From IMG/VR virus record IMGVR_UViG_3300025889_018465, positions 1-23,264 of that record: a stretch of DNA of 23,264 bases. One strand, 5' to 3'. A program made the position numbers and the translations under genes. Below are positions 1 through 5,851 of this stretch, one piece after another. Below the pieces are notes generated by a model that saw only the letters and a list, made by a program, of their open reading frames with translations, ran no database searches and was not told the origin of the DNA. The first letter of the stretch is position 1. Each line of letters begins with the position of its first letter. The DNA is from a virus.

Positions 1-542
1 TGCCAGGTTTCCGGCAAATAATCCCACACCAGCGCTTGGTGATAGGTGATCGACATCGCATCCGACTCGTGAAAGATCCATACCCGCGACTCATCAAAAC
101 GCACCACATCCGCCGTGCCCCGCCACATCATGTACTGCGTCTTGCCCGCCGAATTCCCCCCCAGCAGCAAGCCCAACTGGTACGGCCCCGCATCGATCGC
201 CGCCTTCAATGCCGCATCCCGCACCCACTCCTGAAGCAACACCTGCACCCGTGGCCGAAAATCATACACCGGAATCATGCGCTCAATGCGCTTCACAAAC
301 ACATCATAGCCGATAAAGCCCAGCAACACATCCGCCAGCAACCAGGTCGGCAACTGAAAGCCATAATTGAGCGGGTCCGACTTCTCGGCCCGAATCGCCG
401 CATTGCGCCGCCGCTGGAACTCCGCCAGCGCTTCCAAGCCGTGCTGCGCCACAATCGCACAAGCCTGCTCCTGTGTAAGCTCTGGCCGAATCGGATGCTT
501 CGGCTCGACCGGACGTTCAATCTGTATTTGTGGCTGTGTCAT
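1..542 (-). CDS. Phage terminase large subunit, N-terminal part (runs off the left edge)
   Basis: The reading frame is open from the ATG at 542 to the window edge, giving about 180 residues. Near residues 126-136 it has a P-loop of the form LLGGNSAGKTQYM, which matches the GGNRSGKT-type Walker A of terminase large subunits, the ATPase/nuclease motors that pump DNA into phage heads. The following stretch, with WRGTADVVRFDE and the segment RVWIFHESD, fits the ATPase core. The Walker B motif and the nuclease domain would lie beyond the edge. The N-terminal 110 residues are mostly helical and charged. The start is only weakly supported by a Shine-Dalgarno sequence (AGAGA about 12 bases upstream). 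It follows the 73-residue gene by four bases and is the last visible gene of the leftward operon, so portal and head genes are expected next. The family assignment rests on the P-loop and context; the rest is inference. Confidence 0.82.
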   Translation of the reverse strand, partial: MTQPQIQIERPVEPKHPIRPELTQEQACAIVAQHGLEALAEFQRRRNAAIRAEKSDPLNYGFQLPTWLLADVLLGFIGYDVFVKRIERMIPVYDFRPRVQVLLQEWVRDAALKAAIDAGPYQLGLLLGGNSAGKTQYMMWRGTADVVRFDESRVWIFHESDAMSITYHQALVWDYLPETW

Positions 543-546
543 TGGT

Positions 547-768
547 TTAACTGTTCTCTGATGAATCCTTACGCCGCCAATATAGGGCATTCACTGCCAC
601 CGTTGTTAGGACTCGCAGGCTTTCTTTTTCGTCTCGATCTCGGTCGAGTTCTTTCCATAGCATTTCTTTGCACGCTCTGATGTCTCTTACATCACGAAGC
701 CAGCGAACAAAGCGATGCAGACAATGACTGGCTGCGTGGGCTTTGCGCCTTTTAATCAGGTTGCTCAT
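547..768 (-). CDS. Small basic protein of unknown function between the terminase genes
   Basis: This 73-residue frame begins with ATG at 768, directly after the TGA of the preceding gene at 769, and has a good AAAAGGA ribosome-binding site that lies inside that gene's end. The product is rich in Arg, Lys and Trp/Leu (for example CLHRFVRWLRDVRDIRACKE) and is predicted to be helical, with no membrane segment. I do not recognise a family. Its position between a candidate small terminase and the large terminase suggests a packaging or nucleic-acid-binding accessory, but nothing in the sequence proves that. Confidence 0.6.
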   Translation of the reverse strand: MSNLIKRRKAHAASHCLHRFVRWLRDVRDIRACKEMLWKELDRDRDEKESLRVLTTVAVNALYWRRKDSSENS

Positions 769-1506
769 TCAATTTTGTTTCCTTTTCATTTGTTCATCGT
801 TAAGCTTAATCACTGTAACTGGCTTGGACAAATACTTTAACCCATGCCGCTGGAGCCCTAAAATTAAACACGTTGTCGAAACGCCAATTTTACGCGCACA
901 ATCGCTCAAGCGATAGCCCTCGTCATTGATCATTTTCACGACCTGCTCAGGCGTCCATTTAATCCGCCGCCGCCCAGGCAGCGACTTTTTCCCCTTAGTT
1001 GGCTCAGGCTCAGGCTCAGGCTCCGGCACTGGCACCGGCACTGGCACCGGCTTCGGCTTCGGCTTTGGCTTCGGCGTTATCCGCGCCACCAAGTCCTTGC
1101 TCGCCGGGCGATACCAGCTCGTATCCGATTGCCCTGGATTTACCTCCAAAATTTTACGCATAAGCCGGTAAGTGTCCGGCGCATTCGTGCCCCGGCACCA
1201 ATCCAAACCCACTTCCGCCAAAAACCGCTCTTCCAACTCATCCCAGCGCTCAATTAAAGCCGCCCACTCCGGCGACAACTGCGCCAACTTTGGAAACGCC
1301 CCCCGCACCCCCGGCACACGCGCCAGCAATAACAAGCAGCGATTCAGATCATCGACATCCGCAGGCCAACTGCGCTTATAAGTGCCTGGCAGATCCAGCG
1401 CCACCGCCGCCATCGTCTTACTCGATTTACCCACCCGGCCATAAATAAACCAAAGCAGCAACTCCTCTATCATATTCCCACCACCCTTTTCATATTCAGT
1501 ACTCAT
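769..1506 (-). CDS. Phage DNA-binding protein with Xaa-Pro linker and C-terminal HTH; candidate small terminase
   Basis: The 245-residue product has three parts. Residues 12-125 form a compact helical domain (starting IEELLLWFIYGRVGKSSKT) of a kind I recall from uncharacterised phage proteins. Residues 146-169 are a perfect (KP)4(VP)4(EP)4 linker that should be stiff and extended. Residues 182-224 resemble a helix-turn-helix (EQVVKMINDEGYRLSDCARK followed by IGVSTTCLILGLQRHGL). The start at 1506 has GAAAGGG six bases upstream; an internal ATG at residue 12, preceded by GGTGGG, is an alternative. Position just upstream of the large terminase gene makes a small-terminase (packaging-site recognition) role attractive. 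A transcription regulator is the main alternative. Small terminases usually carry the HTH at the N-terminus, so the order is unusual here. Confidence 0.72.
   Translation of the reverse strand: MSTEYEKGGGNMIEELLLWFIYGRVGKSSKTMAAVALDLPGTYKRSWPADVDDLNRCLLLLARVPGVRGAFPKLAQLSPEWAALIERWDELEERFLAEVGLDWCRGTNAPDTYRLMRKILEVNPGQSDTSWYRPASKDLVARITPKPKPKPKPVPVPVPVPEPEPEPEPTKGKKSLPGRRRIKWTPEQVVKMINDEGYRLSDCARKIGVSTTCLILGLQRHGLKYLSKPVTVIKLNDEQMKRKQN
1000..1071 (-). repeat. Hexanucleotide repeats encoding the (KP)4(VP)4(EP)4 linker
   Basis: Twelve consecutive 6-bp units encode four Lys-Pro, four Val-Pro and four Glu-Pro dipeptides. On the plus strand they read as GGCTCA, GGCACT/GGCACC and GGCTTC-type units. 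Such short in-frame repeats expand and contract easily by slippage, in steps of two residues. Confidence 0.9.
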
Positions 1507-1536
1507 TTTTTCCCTTTCATTTGTTTTGATTATACC

Positions 1537-3309
1537 TCATTGCACATACACCTTCACCTCATGCTCTGGATCGTGCCAGAGCTGCTTTGCCGAAGGGTGA
1601 AACCACAAGCGCCGCATCGGCTTAATAAAATCGCCCGCCGCATTACGCTGCTTCATGCAGTACAGCGTACTATCATGCACACACTCCAGAGCCTCCAAGT
1701 CATCCCGCAGCGCATTCATTTTATCCAGATCCGCCTGATTAAACTCGCCCCCCTTGCCCTCCAGCAAGCGCAGCGACTCATGCGCATCCCGCATACCAAA
1801 CAGCTTCACGTCATTCATGTACACACTCACCAGATTAAAACATAGGTTAGCGATCTCACCCGCGCCACGCACATCCTGCGGACGCACCGGCTTGCGAATC
1901 TGCGTCTTCTCCTCTTGCACCTTTTTCGGATGCGCCACCAGAAACAAGTGCGCGTCATACGTCTCGCAAAAAATCTTCAGCCGCTGCGCCATCTCCTTTT
2001 CCCGCTCATTGGCCGATTCACCCATTCCCAAATCACTCTGCAGCATCATTAAGCTATCCAGCACAAACACCCGGCAACCAAAGCGCTGCGCCGTATATGC
2101 AAACAGCTTGAGCACCTCACTAAGCTTCACAAAGCCCACCTTATTATAGCAAAACACCCGCTCATTCATCCAGTCCACACAGCGATCAAACCAAGCCTCA
2201 TCCGGATCGCCCGAAGGCAGCTTAACCGGGCGCACACAGCCCATAGCCTGCTGAAACATCACCGAAAAATTCTTTGCTGGGTCTGCCTCCAGTGAGGCCA
2301 CACAAGAGCGCACCCCATACTGCGCCGCCAGATCCACTATTTGATGCCCCAGCCAAGTCGTCTTCCCATGTCCCTCATAGCCCGTCACCAAAGTCCACTC
2401 ACCCAGCCGCCAGCGCAAATGGTCGCCCATACCATGCACCTCAAAGCCCTCCGTTTCACCCTCCCGGCCAAACAACTTCACCCAAATTTTGTCCCGCATA
2501 TTCCGCACCTGCGCCAACTCCGACGGCGTCGGCTCTTTCGCAGCCGCCAACAATCTCAAAATATGCCCCTTATCCATCGCAAATAAATCATACACCTCCG
2601 TGCCCTCCACCGCCTTCGGCCATACATCCGTCACCCGCGCCAACTTGCGCCGCAGCCCCTCCGGCAAGCGCCTAAAAATCGTCTCCTCAGCCGCAGCCAC
2701 CCCCTCGACATGCCCAAAACAAAGCACCACCTCCTCAAGTGACTCTAAAAAATCCCAATCCGCATCCAGCCATCGATTCGTTGCACACTCCTTGCCATCC
2801 CCACCATCCGGGCGCGGACGCCACGGCAGCGCCAGCGCCGGCACCCCCGCCGACCAACACGCCAACCAACTCAACTCACACCCACACAATACCACCGACT
2901 TATGCACTTGCGGATCAATCAAGCCCTGACCCACCAAATGGCAGGCATCCCCCCGCCGCATCGCATTCCGTGAAGCTTCCCCAGGCACCTCCGCCTCTAA
3001 ATCCAGCGCAAAATACTTCGCACTCACCAAATCCTTCGTGCCCGGAGCATAAATCGGCACCACCCAACACTCCGCCGCCGCCGCACGCCCCCGCAACTGC
3101 ACAGTCGCTTCACCAATCCCCGCCCGGTGCAGCACCCGCCCATCAAAGCCACACTCATCCACCAAATACTGCCACACCCGCGATCCCTCCACCAACGGCG
3201 TAAAATCACACGTCACGCGCCGCGCCGCCGCCTGGCGCAAATCCTTCACACCCTCTGAACGCCCCCCTAAACGCTCCCAGCCCATCCGTACTTTATTTGA
3301 ACCACTCAT
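1537..3309 (-). CDS. Twinkle/DnaB-family replicative helicase with degenerate TOPRIM domain
   Basis: The 590-residue product has the architecture of phage T7 gp4-like primase-helicases. Residues about 136-215 look like a TOPRIM fold: the glutamate strand is kept (VVLCGCELSWLACWSAGVPA, Glu145), but the usual Asp-x-Asp strand reads LCFGHVEG, so both aspartates appear lost. The helicase domain has Walker A GYEGHGKTTW at 310-319, Walker B VFVLDSL at 414-420, a sensor-like LFLVAHPKK at 455-463 and RPQDVRGAGEI at 476-486. No N-terminal zinc-binding domain is visible. It should unwind DNA 5' to 3' at the phage fork; primase activity is doubtful, so priming probably depends on the host or another gene. 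Its ATG at 3309 overlaps the TGA of the upstream gene by four bases, implying translational coupling. Confidence 0.9.
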   Translation of the reverse strand: MSGSNKVRMGWERLGGRSEGVKDLRQAAARRVTCDFTPLVEGSRVWQYLVDECGFDGRVLHRAGIGEATVQLRGRAAAAECWVVPIYAPGTKDLVSAKYFALDLEAEVPGEASRNAMRRGDACHLVGQGLIDPQVHKSVVLCGCELSWLACWSAGVPALALPWRPRPDGGDGKECATNRWLDADWDFLESLEEVVLCFGHVEGVAAAEETIFRRLPEGLRRKLARVTDVWPKAVEGTEVYDLFAMDKGHILRLLAAAKEPTPSELAQVRNMRDKIWVKLFGREGETEGFEVHGMGDHLRWRLGEWTLVTGYEGHGKTTWLGHQIVDLAAQYGVRSCVASLEADPAKNFSVMFQQAMGCVRPVKLPSGDPDEAWFDRCVDWMNERVFCYNKVGFVKLSEVLKLFAYTAQRFGCRVFVLDSLMMLQSDLGMGESANEREKEMAQRLKIFCETYDAHLFLVAHPKKVQEEKTQIRKPVRPQDVRGAGEIANLCFNLVSVYMNDVKLFGMRDAHESLRLLEGKGGEFNQADLDKMNALRDDLEALECVHDSTLYCMKQRNAAGDFIKPMRRLWFHPSAKQLWHDPEHEVKVYVQ

Positions 3310-3593
3310 GTATTCACAACCTCCAAACGATTATCAAAATGGACCGAATACAGATCCCAGCCCGGTGCCCGCGAATCCAGCGCATTCACCGCATCCTGCG
3401 CAGCACCATGCTCCATCGCCTGTATAAACCGATGTTTACGAGCCACTGCATCCACACTGCGCACATCGCCCGCCATACACAAAATAGGCAACTGCCGCCG
3501 ATACCAACGCGCCACCAAATGCGGCTCATGCACCCCTTCCGCACAAAACACCCGCACCCGGATGTGAAACTCAACCTCATTATCACTAAACAC
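3306..3593 (-). CDS. Hypothetical protein translationally coupled to the helicase gene
   Basis: The 95-residue frame starts with GTG at 3593, preceded by a strong AAAGGTAAAGGG ribosome-binding region, and ends in an ATGA overlap with the helicase start. The product mixes beta-type strands (EVEFHIRVRVFCAEG, RWYRRQLPILCMAG) with helices, and has no membrane segment. I do not recognise the family. Tight coupling suggests a product used together with the helicase, such as a loader or a nucleic-acid-binding partner, but that is inference from position only. Confidence 0.68.
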   Translation of the reverse strand: MFSDNEVEFHIRVRVFCAEGVHEPHLVARWYRRQLPILCMAGDVRSVDAVARKHRFIQAMEHGAAQDAVNALDSRAPGWDLYSVHFDNRLEVVNT

Positions 3594-3606
3594 GCCCTTT
3601 ACCTTT

Positions 3607-3777
3607 CTACTGATCGCGACCGGCCAAATACCAATCCAAATTTGGCAACCGCATCGCCCAATTCACCAGCGGCCGCGCCAGTCGAGGAGACCGACACGAC
3701 AGCACCGCACATACCGCCAGCAAGCCTAATTCAAACACGGCCATAAACGGCACACATACTATTTTTAACACCCTCAC
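3607..3777 (-). CDS. Small membrane protein (56 residues, GTG start)
   Basis: A GTG at 3777 is preceded by a near-perfect AAAGGAGG ribosome-binding site at about six bases spacing, and overlaps the TGA of the 63-residue gene by a GTGA junction. Residues 3-27 (beginning VLKIVCVPFMAVFELGLLAV) form one hydrophobic membrane-spanning segment, followed by a basic tail with RSPRLARPLVNW. It fills an otherwise empty gap in a tightly packed operon. It could be a small inner-membrane protein such as a superinfection or lysis accessory; no family is recognised. The strong start signal is the main argument that it is real. Confidence 0.62.
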   Translation of the reverse strand: MRVLKIVCVPFMAVFELGLLAVCAVLSCRSPRLARPLVNWAMRLPNLDWYLAGRDQ

Positions 3778-3965
3778 TGGTCGCCTCCTTTCGGTTCATT
3801 TTTATATACCATATTCAAACAATCGGTCATTTCCGGCAGATCCCGCAGCGTCACCAACAAGCGATCTACAAACTGCTTCGGGAAATCCCCTTTCGGCGTC
3901 GGCGCATCGGCCCAGCGTGTGACCTGTCGGCATACGTCGATCAAATTTTCAAGTTCTGCTTTCAT
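3774..3965 (-). CDS. Small acidic hypothetical protein, paralogous N-terminus to the gene at 5852
   Basis: The 63-residue frame starts at an ATG with GAAAGGACTAG directly upstream. Its first 19 residues (MKAELENLIDVCRQVTRWA) match 10 of 19 positions of the small protein at 5852-5995 (METEIENLVDVQRLVRLIA), which indicates a duplicated small-gene family in this operon. The remainder is helical and charged, with no membrane segment or zinc site. The function is unknown. It overlaps the following GTG-start gene. Confidence 0.65.
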   Translation of the reverse strand: MKAELENLIDVCRQVTRWADAPTPKGDFPKQFVDRLLVTLRDLPEMTDCLNMVYKNEPKGGDQ

Positions 3966-3980
3966 CTAGTCCTTTCATTT

Positions 3981-4010
3981 GGTTTTAGGTTTTAGGTTTT
4001 AGGTTTTAGG
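3981..4010. repeat. Tandem TTTTAGG repeat (four copies)
   Basis: The plus strand reads GG followed by four perfect copies of TTTTAGG, just upstream (in the operon sense) of the 63-residue gene's ribosome-binding site at about 3970. It resembles a telomere-type G-rich repeat, but at this length it may simply be a slippage-prone leader. Confidence 0.9.
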
Positions 4011-4030
4011 TGGTCGTCATAGATGGACAT

Positions 4031-4050
4031 TTTCCACCTATTCAACTGTT
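4031..4050. repeat. 20-bp dispersed repeat, copy A
   Basis: TTTCCACCTATTCAACTGTT at 4031-4050 recurs with one change as TTTCCAGCTATTCAACTGTT at 5671-5690 and at 5828-5847. Read on the minus strand, copy A supplies the last codons and TGA stop (AAC AGT TGA) of the zinc-ribbon gene. Confidence 0.9.
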
Positions 4051-4293
4051 ATCTAAAATTAAAAGAAGCTCATCGAGTGAATGGTCTCCCCTTAGCTTAC
4101 CCACTCTCCTTGCAAGGTCAGAATTCCCTGCCTTTGGCCCCTGAGATCCACACTTCATGCACTCCATAAAATGAATTGGCCCTTCATCATCACAAGGCTC
4201 CCATTCCGCTCGCATCTCTCCTCCGCAATACGGACAAGATAACAAGTCGCTGGAATCAACCTCGATTACATCTTCTTTGTTTCTCATAGTCAT
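4042..4293 (-). CDS. Lar-like zinc-ribbon protein (putative restriction alleviation protein)
   Basis: The 83-residue product has a two-Cys/two-Cys zinc ribbon: CPYCGGE at residues 20-26 and ECMKCGSQGP at about 44-53. The layout, CPxCGGE, then a charged loop with His/Phe, then CxxCGxxGP, is that of the Lar family of phage/Rac prophage proteins known to relieve or modulate type I restriction. The short length (Lar is about 60-70 residues) and phage context fit. The ATG at 4293 overlaps the TGA of the upstream gene (ATGA). The assignment is from motif only; a generic phage zinc-finger protein is the alternative. It ends within copy A of the 20-bp repeat. Confidence 0.65.
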   Translation of the reverse strand: MTMRNKEDVIEVDSSDLLSCPYCGGEMRAEWEPCDDEGPIHFMECMKCGSQGPKAGNSDLARRVGKLRGDHSLDELLLILDNS

Positions 4294-4673
4294 TGGCTCG
4301 GCGATTCAGCTTTCACGTTCGCGTGATGAAGCTCGGCCACTTGGTCCACGTATTCGATCATCGCGTCCTTGAGTGTCTTGCGCTCGGTCGTCCCGGTCTT
4401 CGGCAGCCACACGATCCAGCAGGGGTATCGTCCATCCATGCTCTGCTGCTGCACGTAGCGGGGGCGCATCGTGTGCATGATCTCGTCGAGTTCCCCGAAG
4501 ATTTGGAGCAGCTTCTCGTGATCAGCACAACGCGAACAAGCCAGCGATGGCGACGCCTGACCGCGGTCTTGTTGAATTTCGTCACTCATGGTTCGGGATC
4601 GTATTGGGGTTCGGGCGGGCCGCCATTGTTCGGGCGTCGAGGCTGCCCCCGTATTTTCGTTATCAGTAGTCAT
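4290..4673 (-). CDS. Hypothetical protein with 12-codon segment duplicated at 5688
   Basis: I place the start at the ATG at 4673 (MTTDNENTGA), preceded by GAAAGAATAAAT. A TTG at 4712 in the same frame would add 13 residues. The product is about 127 residues. The first 50 are polar and low in structure, residues around 46-70 contain a CSRC pair and a helix, and the C-terminus holds YVDQVAELHHAN. Those 12 codons (4317-4352) are repeated exactly, in frame, at 5688-5723. I do not recognise a family. It overlaps the zinc-ribbon gene by four bases. Confidence 0.62.
   Translation of the reverse strand: MTTDNENTGAASTPEQWRPARTPIRSRTMSDEIQQDRGQASPSLACSRCADHEKLLQIFGELDEIMHTMRPRYVQQQSMDGRYPCWIVWLPKTGTTERKTLKDAMIEYVDQVAELHHANVKAESPSQ
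4317..4352. repeat. 36-bp exact direct repeat, copy 1
   Basis: These 36 bases are identical to 5688-5723. They correspond to exactly twelve codons (YVDQVAELHHAN on the minus strand) and sit near the 3' end of an intact gene here, but in a broken small frame at the second copy. Confidence 0.95.
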
Positions 4674-4708
4674 ATTTATTCTTTCGTTGATGTTTAAGAT
4701 TCTGGCGT

Positions 4709-4969
4709 TCAAGCCTCGTCACGACTGGACTTGTCGTTCGCCTTCCAAATTTCAAGGATCGTCTTGCAGAGTTGTCCCCGGAAAACCATGTAGGGCGCTC
4801 CGCAATGTTGCCCCCATGTGTCGAGGAAGGATTTAAGTTCCGGCAGGGCGTGTTCCATTTCGTCGCAGAAACAATCCCAGTTGATCCGCTCAGACAGGCG
4901 AAAAAGGCGCTGCATGGAACGGCGATCAACGCCTCTCTTGCCATCTATCACTGATTTTTCGCCGTCCAT
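4709..4969 (-). CDS. Hypothetical 86-residue protein
   Basis: A longer frame extends upstream to 5413, but its N-terminal part is Arg-rich and lies out of frame across the methyltransferase gene, so I place the start at the ATG at 4969, five bases after the TGA of the methyltransferase. The product begins MDGEKSVIDGKRGVDRRSMQ and is helical, with three Cys residues (WDCFCDEMEH and WGQHCGAPYM) and a second helix LCKTILEIWKAND. No catalytic motif is recognised. It does not supply the missing C-terminal methyltransferase motifs. Its TGA at 4709 abuts the next gene. Confidence 0.58.
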   Translation of the reverse strand: MDGEKSVIDGKRGVDRRSMQRLFRLSERINWDCFCDEMEHALPELKSFLDTWGQHCGAPYMVFRGQLCKTILEIWKANDKSSRDEA

Positions 4970-4973
4970 GAGC

Positions 4974-5417
4974 TCAGTCGTTAGATGAAAAAATGACATT
5001 AATCGAATCGGCGTTCTGCAAATCAAGTAGCACGCCCTCCGAGTCTTCGCCCGACACAGTGCCCGCACACGCTCCCTTCGTATCCTGGCACGAAGTAGAA
5101 TCTGCGCTTTTCCCGTTTCCCGCAGATGACGCATTCCCCTCGTCCTGCGCGTTCCCTTTCGCGCCTCCCGCCGTGCTAATATCCTGACAGGGAAAGCCGC
5201 CAGAAACCACTTCAACACGTCCTCGCCACGGTCGCCCGTCGAAGGTTCGCACGTCGTCCCAGATCGGGAAGGGGTCGAGGCTTCCATCGTCCTGTCTGGA
5301 TTTGAGAACAGATCGCGCGTATTCATCGAACTCGACGGCGCAAACACATTTCCACCCAAGGAGTTTTCCTCCGAGAATGCCGCCACCAGCGCCTGCGAAT
5401 AATGCCAGCTCATTCAT
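4974..5417 (-). CDS. C5-cytosine DNA methyltransferase, N-terminal half only
   Basis: The 147-residue product has motif I LALFAGAGGGILGGK (residues 4-18, AdoMet binding), motif II AVEFDEYA (27-34), motif III-like IWDDVRTFDG (52-61) and motif IV GGFPCQDIST (73-82), with the catalytic Cys at 77. After residue 85 the sequence becomes Gly/Ala/Ser/Asp-rich and unrelated. Motif VI (ENV), motif VIII (QxRxR), the target-recognition domain and motifs IX-X are absent. Complete enzymes are usually 300-400 residues, so this is a truncated or fused remnant, probably inactive alone, unless a separate gene elsewhere completes it. The ATG overlaps the preceding gene by eight bases. Neighbouring Lar-like and RadC-like genes suggest restriction avoidance as the original role. 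Confidence 0.8.
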   Translation of the reverse strand: MNELALFAGAGGGILGGKLLGWKCVCAVEFDEYARSVLKSRQDDGSLDPFPIWDDVRTFDGRPWRGRVEVVSGGFPCQDISTAGGAKGNAQDEGNASSAGNGKSADSTSCQDTKGACAGTVSGEDSEGVLLDLQNADSINVIFSSND

Positions 5418-5634
5418 TTTCTACGTTTGAAGTTTTCTGATCGTTCGGGAGAGAACAAGACGGCTTAACCTCTTTCACCTTTCCGCTTTGAATGATCGTC
5501 TTGCCGTTCGTAAGGAACTTGGTATGCCCGTTCGACATCAGCCGAGACAACATTCCATTTGGTTCTAGTTCGTAGATATGCCCCTTGGTGATGTTTAAGG
5601 TGCGGTCGGTTTTTAGTGCTTCGTATCGTTTCAT
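5410..5634 (-). CDS. Hypothetical 74-residue protein
   Basis: The frame starts at the ATG at 5634 without a clear Shine-Dalgarno sequence (upstream bases AAAACTTAAATT). The product, beginning MKRYEALKTDRTLNITKGHI, appears to be a small beta-rich domain: repeated turns such as ITKGHIYELEPNGM and FLTNGKTIIQSG resemble a compact barrel of the SH3/KOW sort, followed by a polar tail. No membrane segment is present. The fold call is a guess from strand pattern; the function is unknown. It overlaps the methyltransferase gene by eight bases. Confidence 0.6.
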   Translation of the reverse strand: MKRYEALKTDRTLNITKGHIYELEPNGMLSRLMSNGHTKFLTNGKTIIQSGKVKEVKPSCSLPNDQKTSNVENE

Positions 5635-5670
5635 AATTTAAGTTTTAGGCGTTCTGCGTGTTCGTAATAA

Positions 5671-5690
5671 TTTCCAGCTATTCAACTGTT
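5671..5690. repeat. 20-bp dispersed repeat, copy B
   Basis: TTTCCAGCTATTCAACTGTT, identical to copy C at 5828-5847 and one base different from copy A at 4031-4050. It directly adjoins the second copy of the 36-bp repeat. Confidence 0.92.
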
Positions 5691-5782
5691 CGCGTGATGA
5701 AGCTCGGCCACTTGGTCCACGTAGCGTGCTTTATTAAGCTCGGGGCTTCGCCGTGTTGGTCAGTGATTGGTTCTTGTATCAT
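5678..5782 (-). pseudogene. Broken minigene containing the duplicated YVDQVAELHHAN segment
   Basis: The ATG at 5782, preceded by AGAGAAAGAAAAACC, opens a 34-codon frame (MIQEPITDQHGEAPSLIKHA then TWTKWPSFITRTVE). The neighbouring frame over the same 3' half reads SPELNKARYVDQVAELHHAN and stops after one more Ser, repeating the 12 codons of the 4290-4673 gene. The simplest reading is a small gene with a shift of frame near the GCCCCG run at about 5743, so that MIQEPITDQHGEA was once joined to the YVDQ segment. It could also be noncoding spacer; confidence is modest. Confidence 0.4.
5688..5723. repeat. 36-bp exact direct repeat, copy 2
   Basis: Identical to 4317-4352. Here the twelve codons are followed at once by AGT TGA from the 20-bp repeat, giving a frame that ends HHANS. 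It lies outside any convincing intact gene. Confidence 0.95.
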
Positions 5783-5827
5783 GGTTTTTCTTTCTCTTGT
5801 GTGTTTTATTTGTGTCAGTCATAAGTC

Positions 5828-5847
5828 TTTCCAGCTATTCAACTGTT
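5828..5847. repeat. 20-bp dispersed repeat, copy C
   Basis: Same 20 bases as copy B. It begins four bases after the stop codon of the 47-residue gene (minus strand) and lies in the leader of the broken minigene. Confidence 0.92.
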
Positions 5848-5851
5848 CTCT

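Noticed and set aside
36-680. Long plus-strand frame of 214 codons at the left edge
   Set aside because: It lies antisense to the terminase large subunit, whose minus-strand product has a clear P-loop. The plus-strand product is Arg/His/Leu-rich low-quality sequence.
1540-3209. Several plus-strand frames across the helicase gene, including Pro/Ser-rich products
   Set aside because: They are shadows of a high-confidence minus-strand helicase gene with intact motifs, and none has a ribosome-binding site.
4970-5413. N-terminal extension of the 86-residue gene to a 234-codon frame
   Set aside because: The extension overlaps the methyltransferase frame completely and has an Arg-rich composition typical of an out-of-frame reading.
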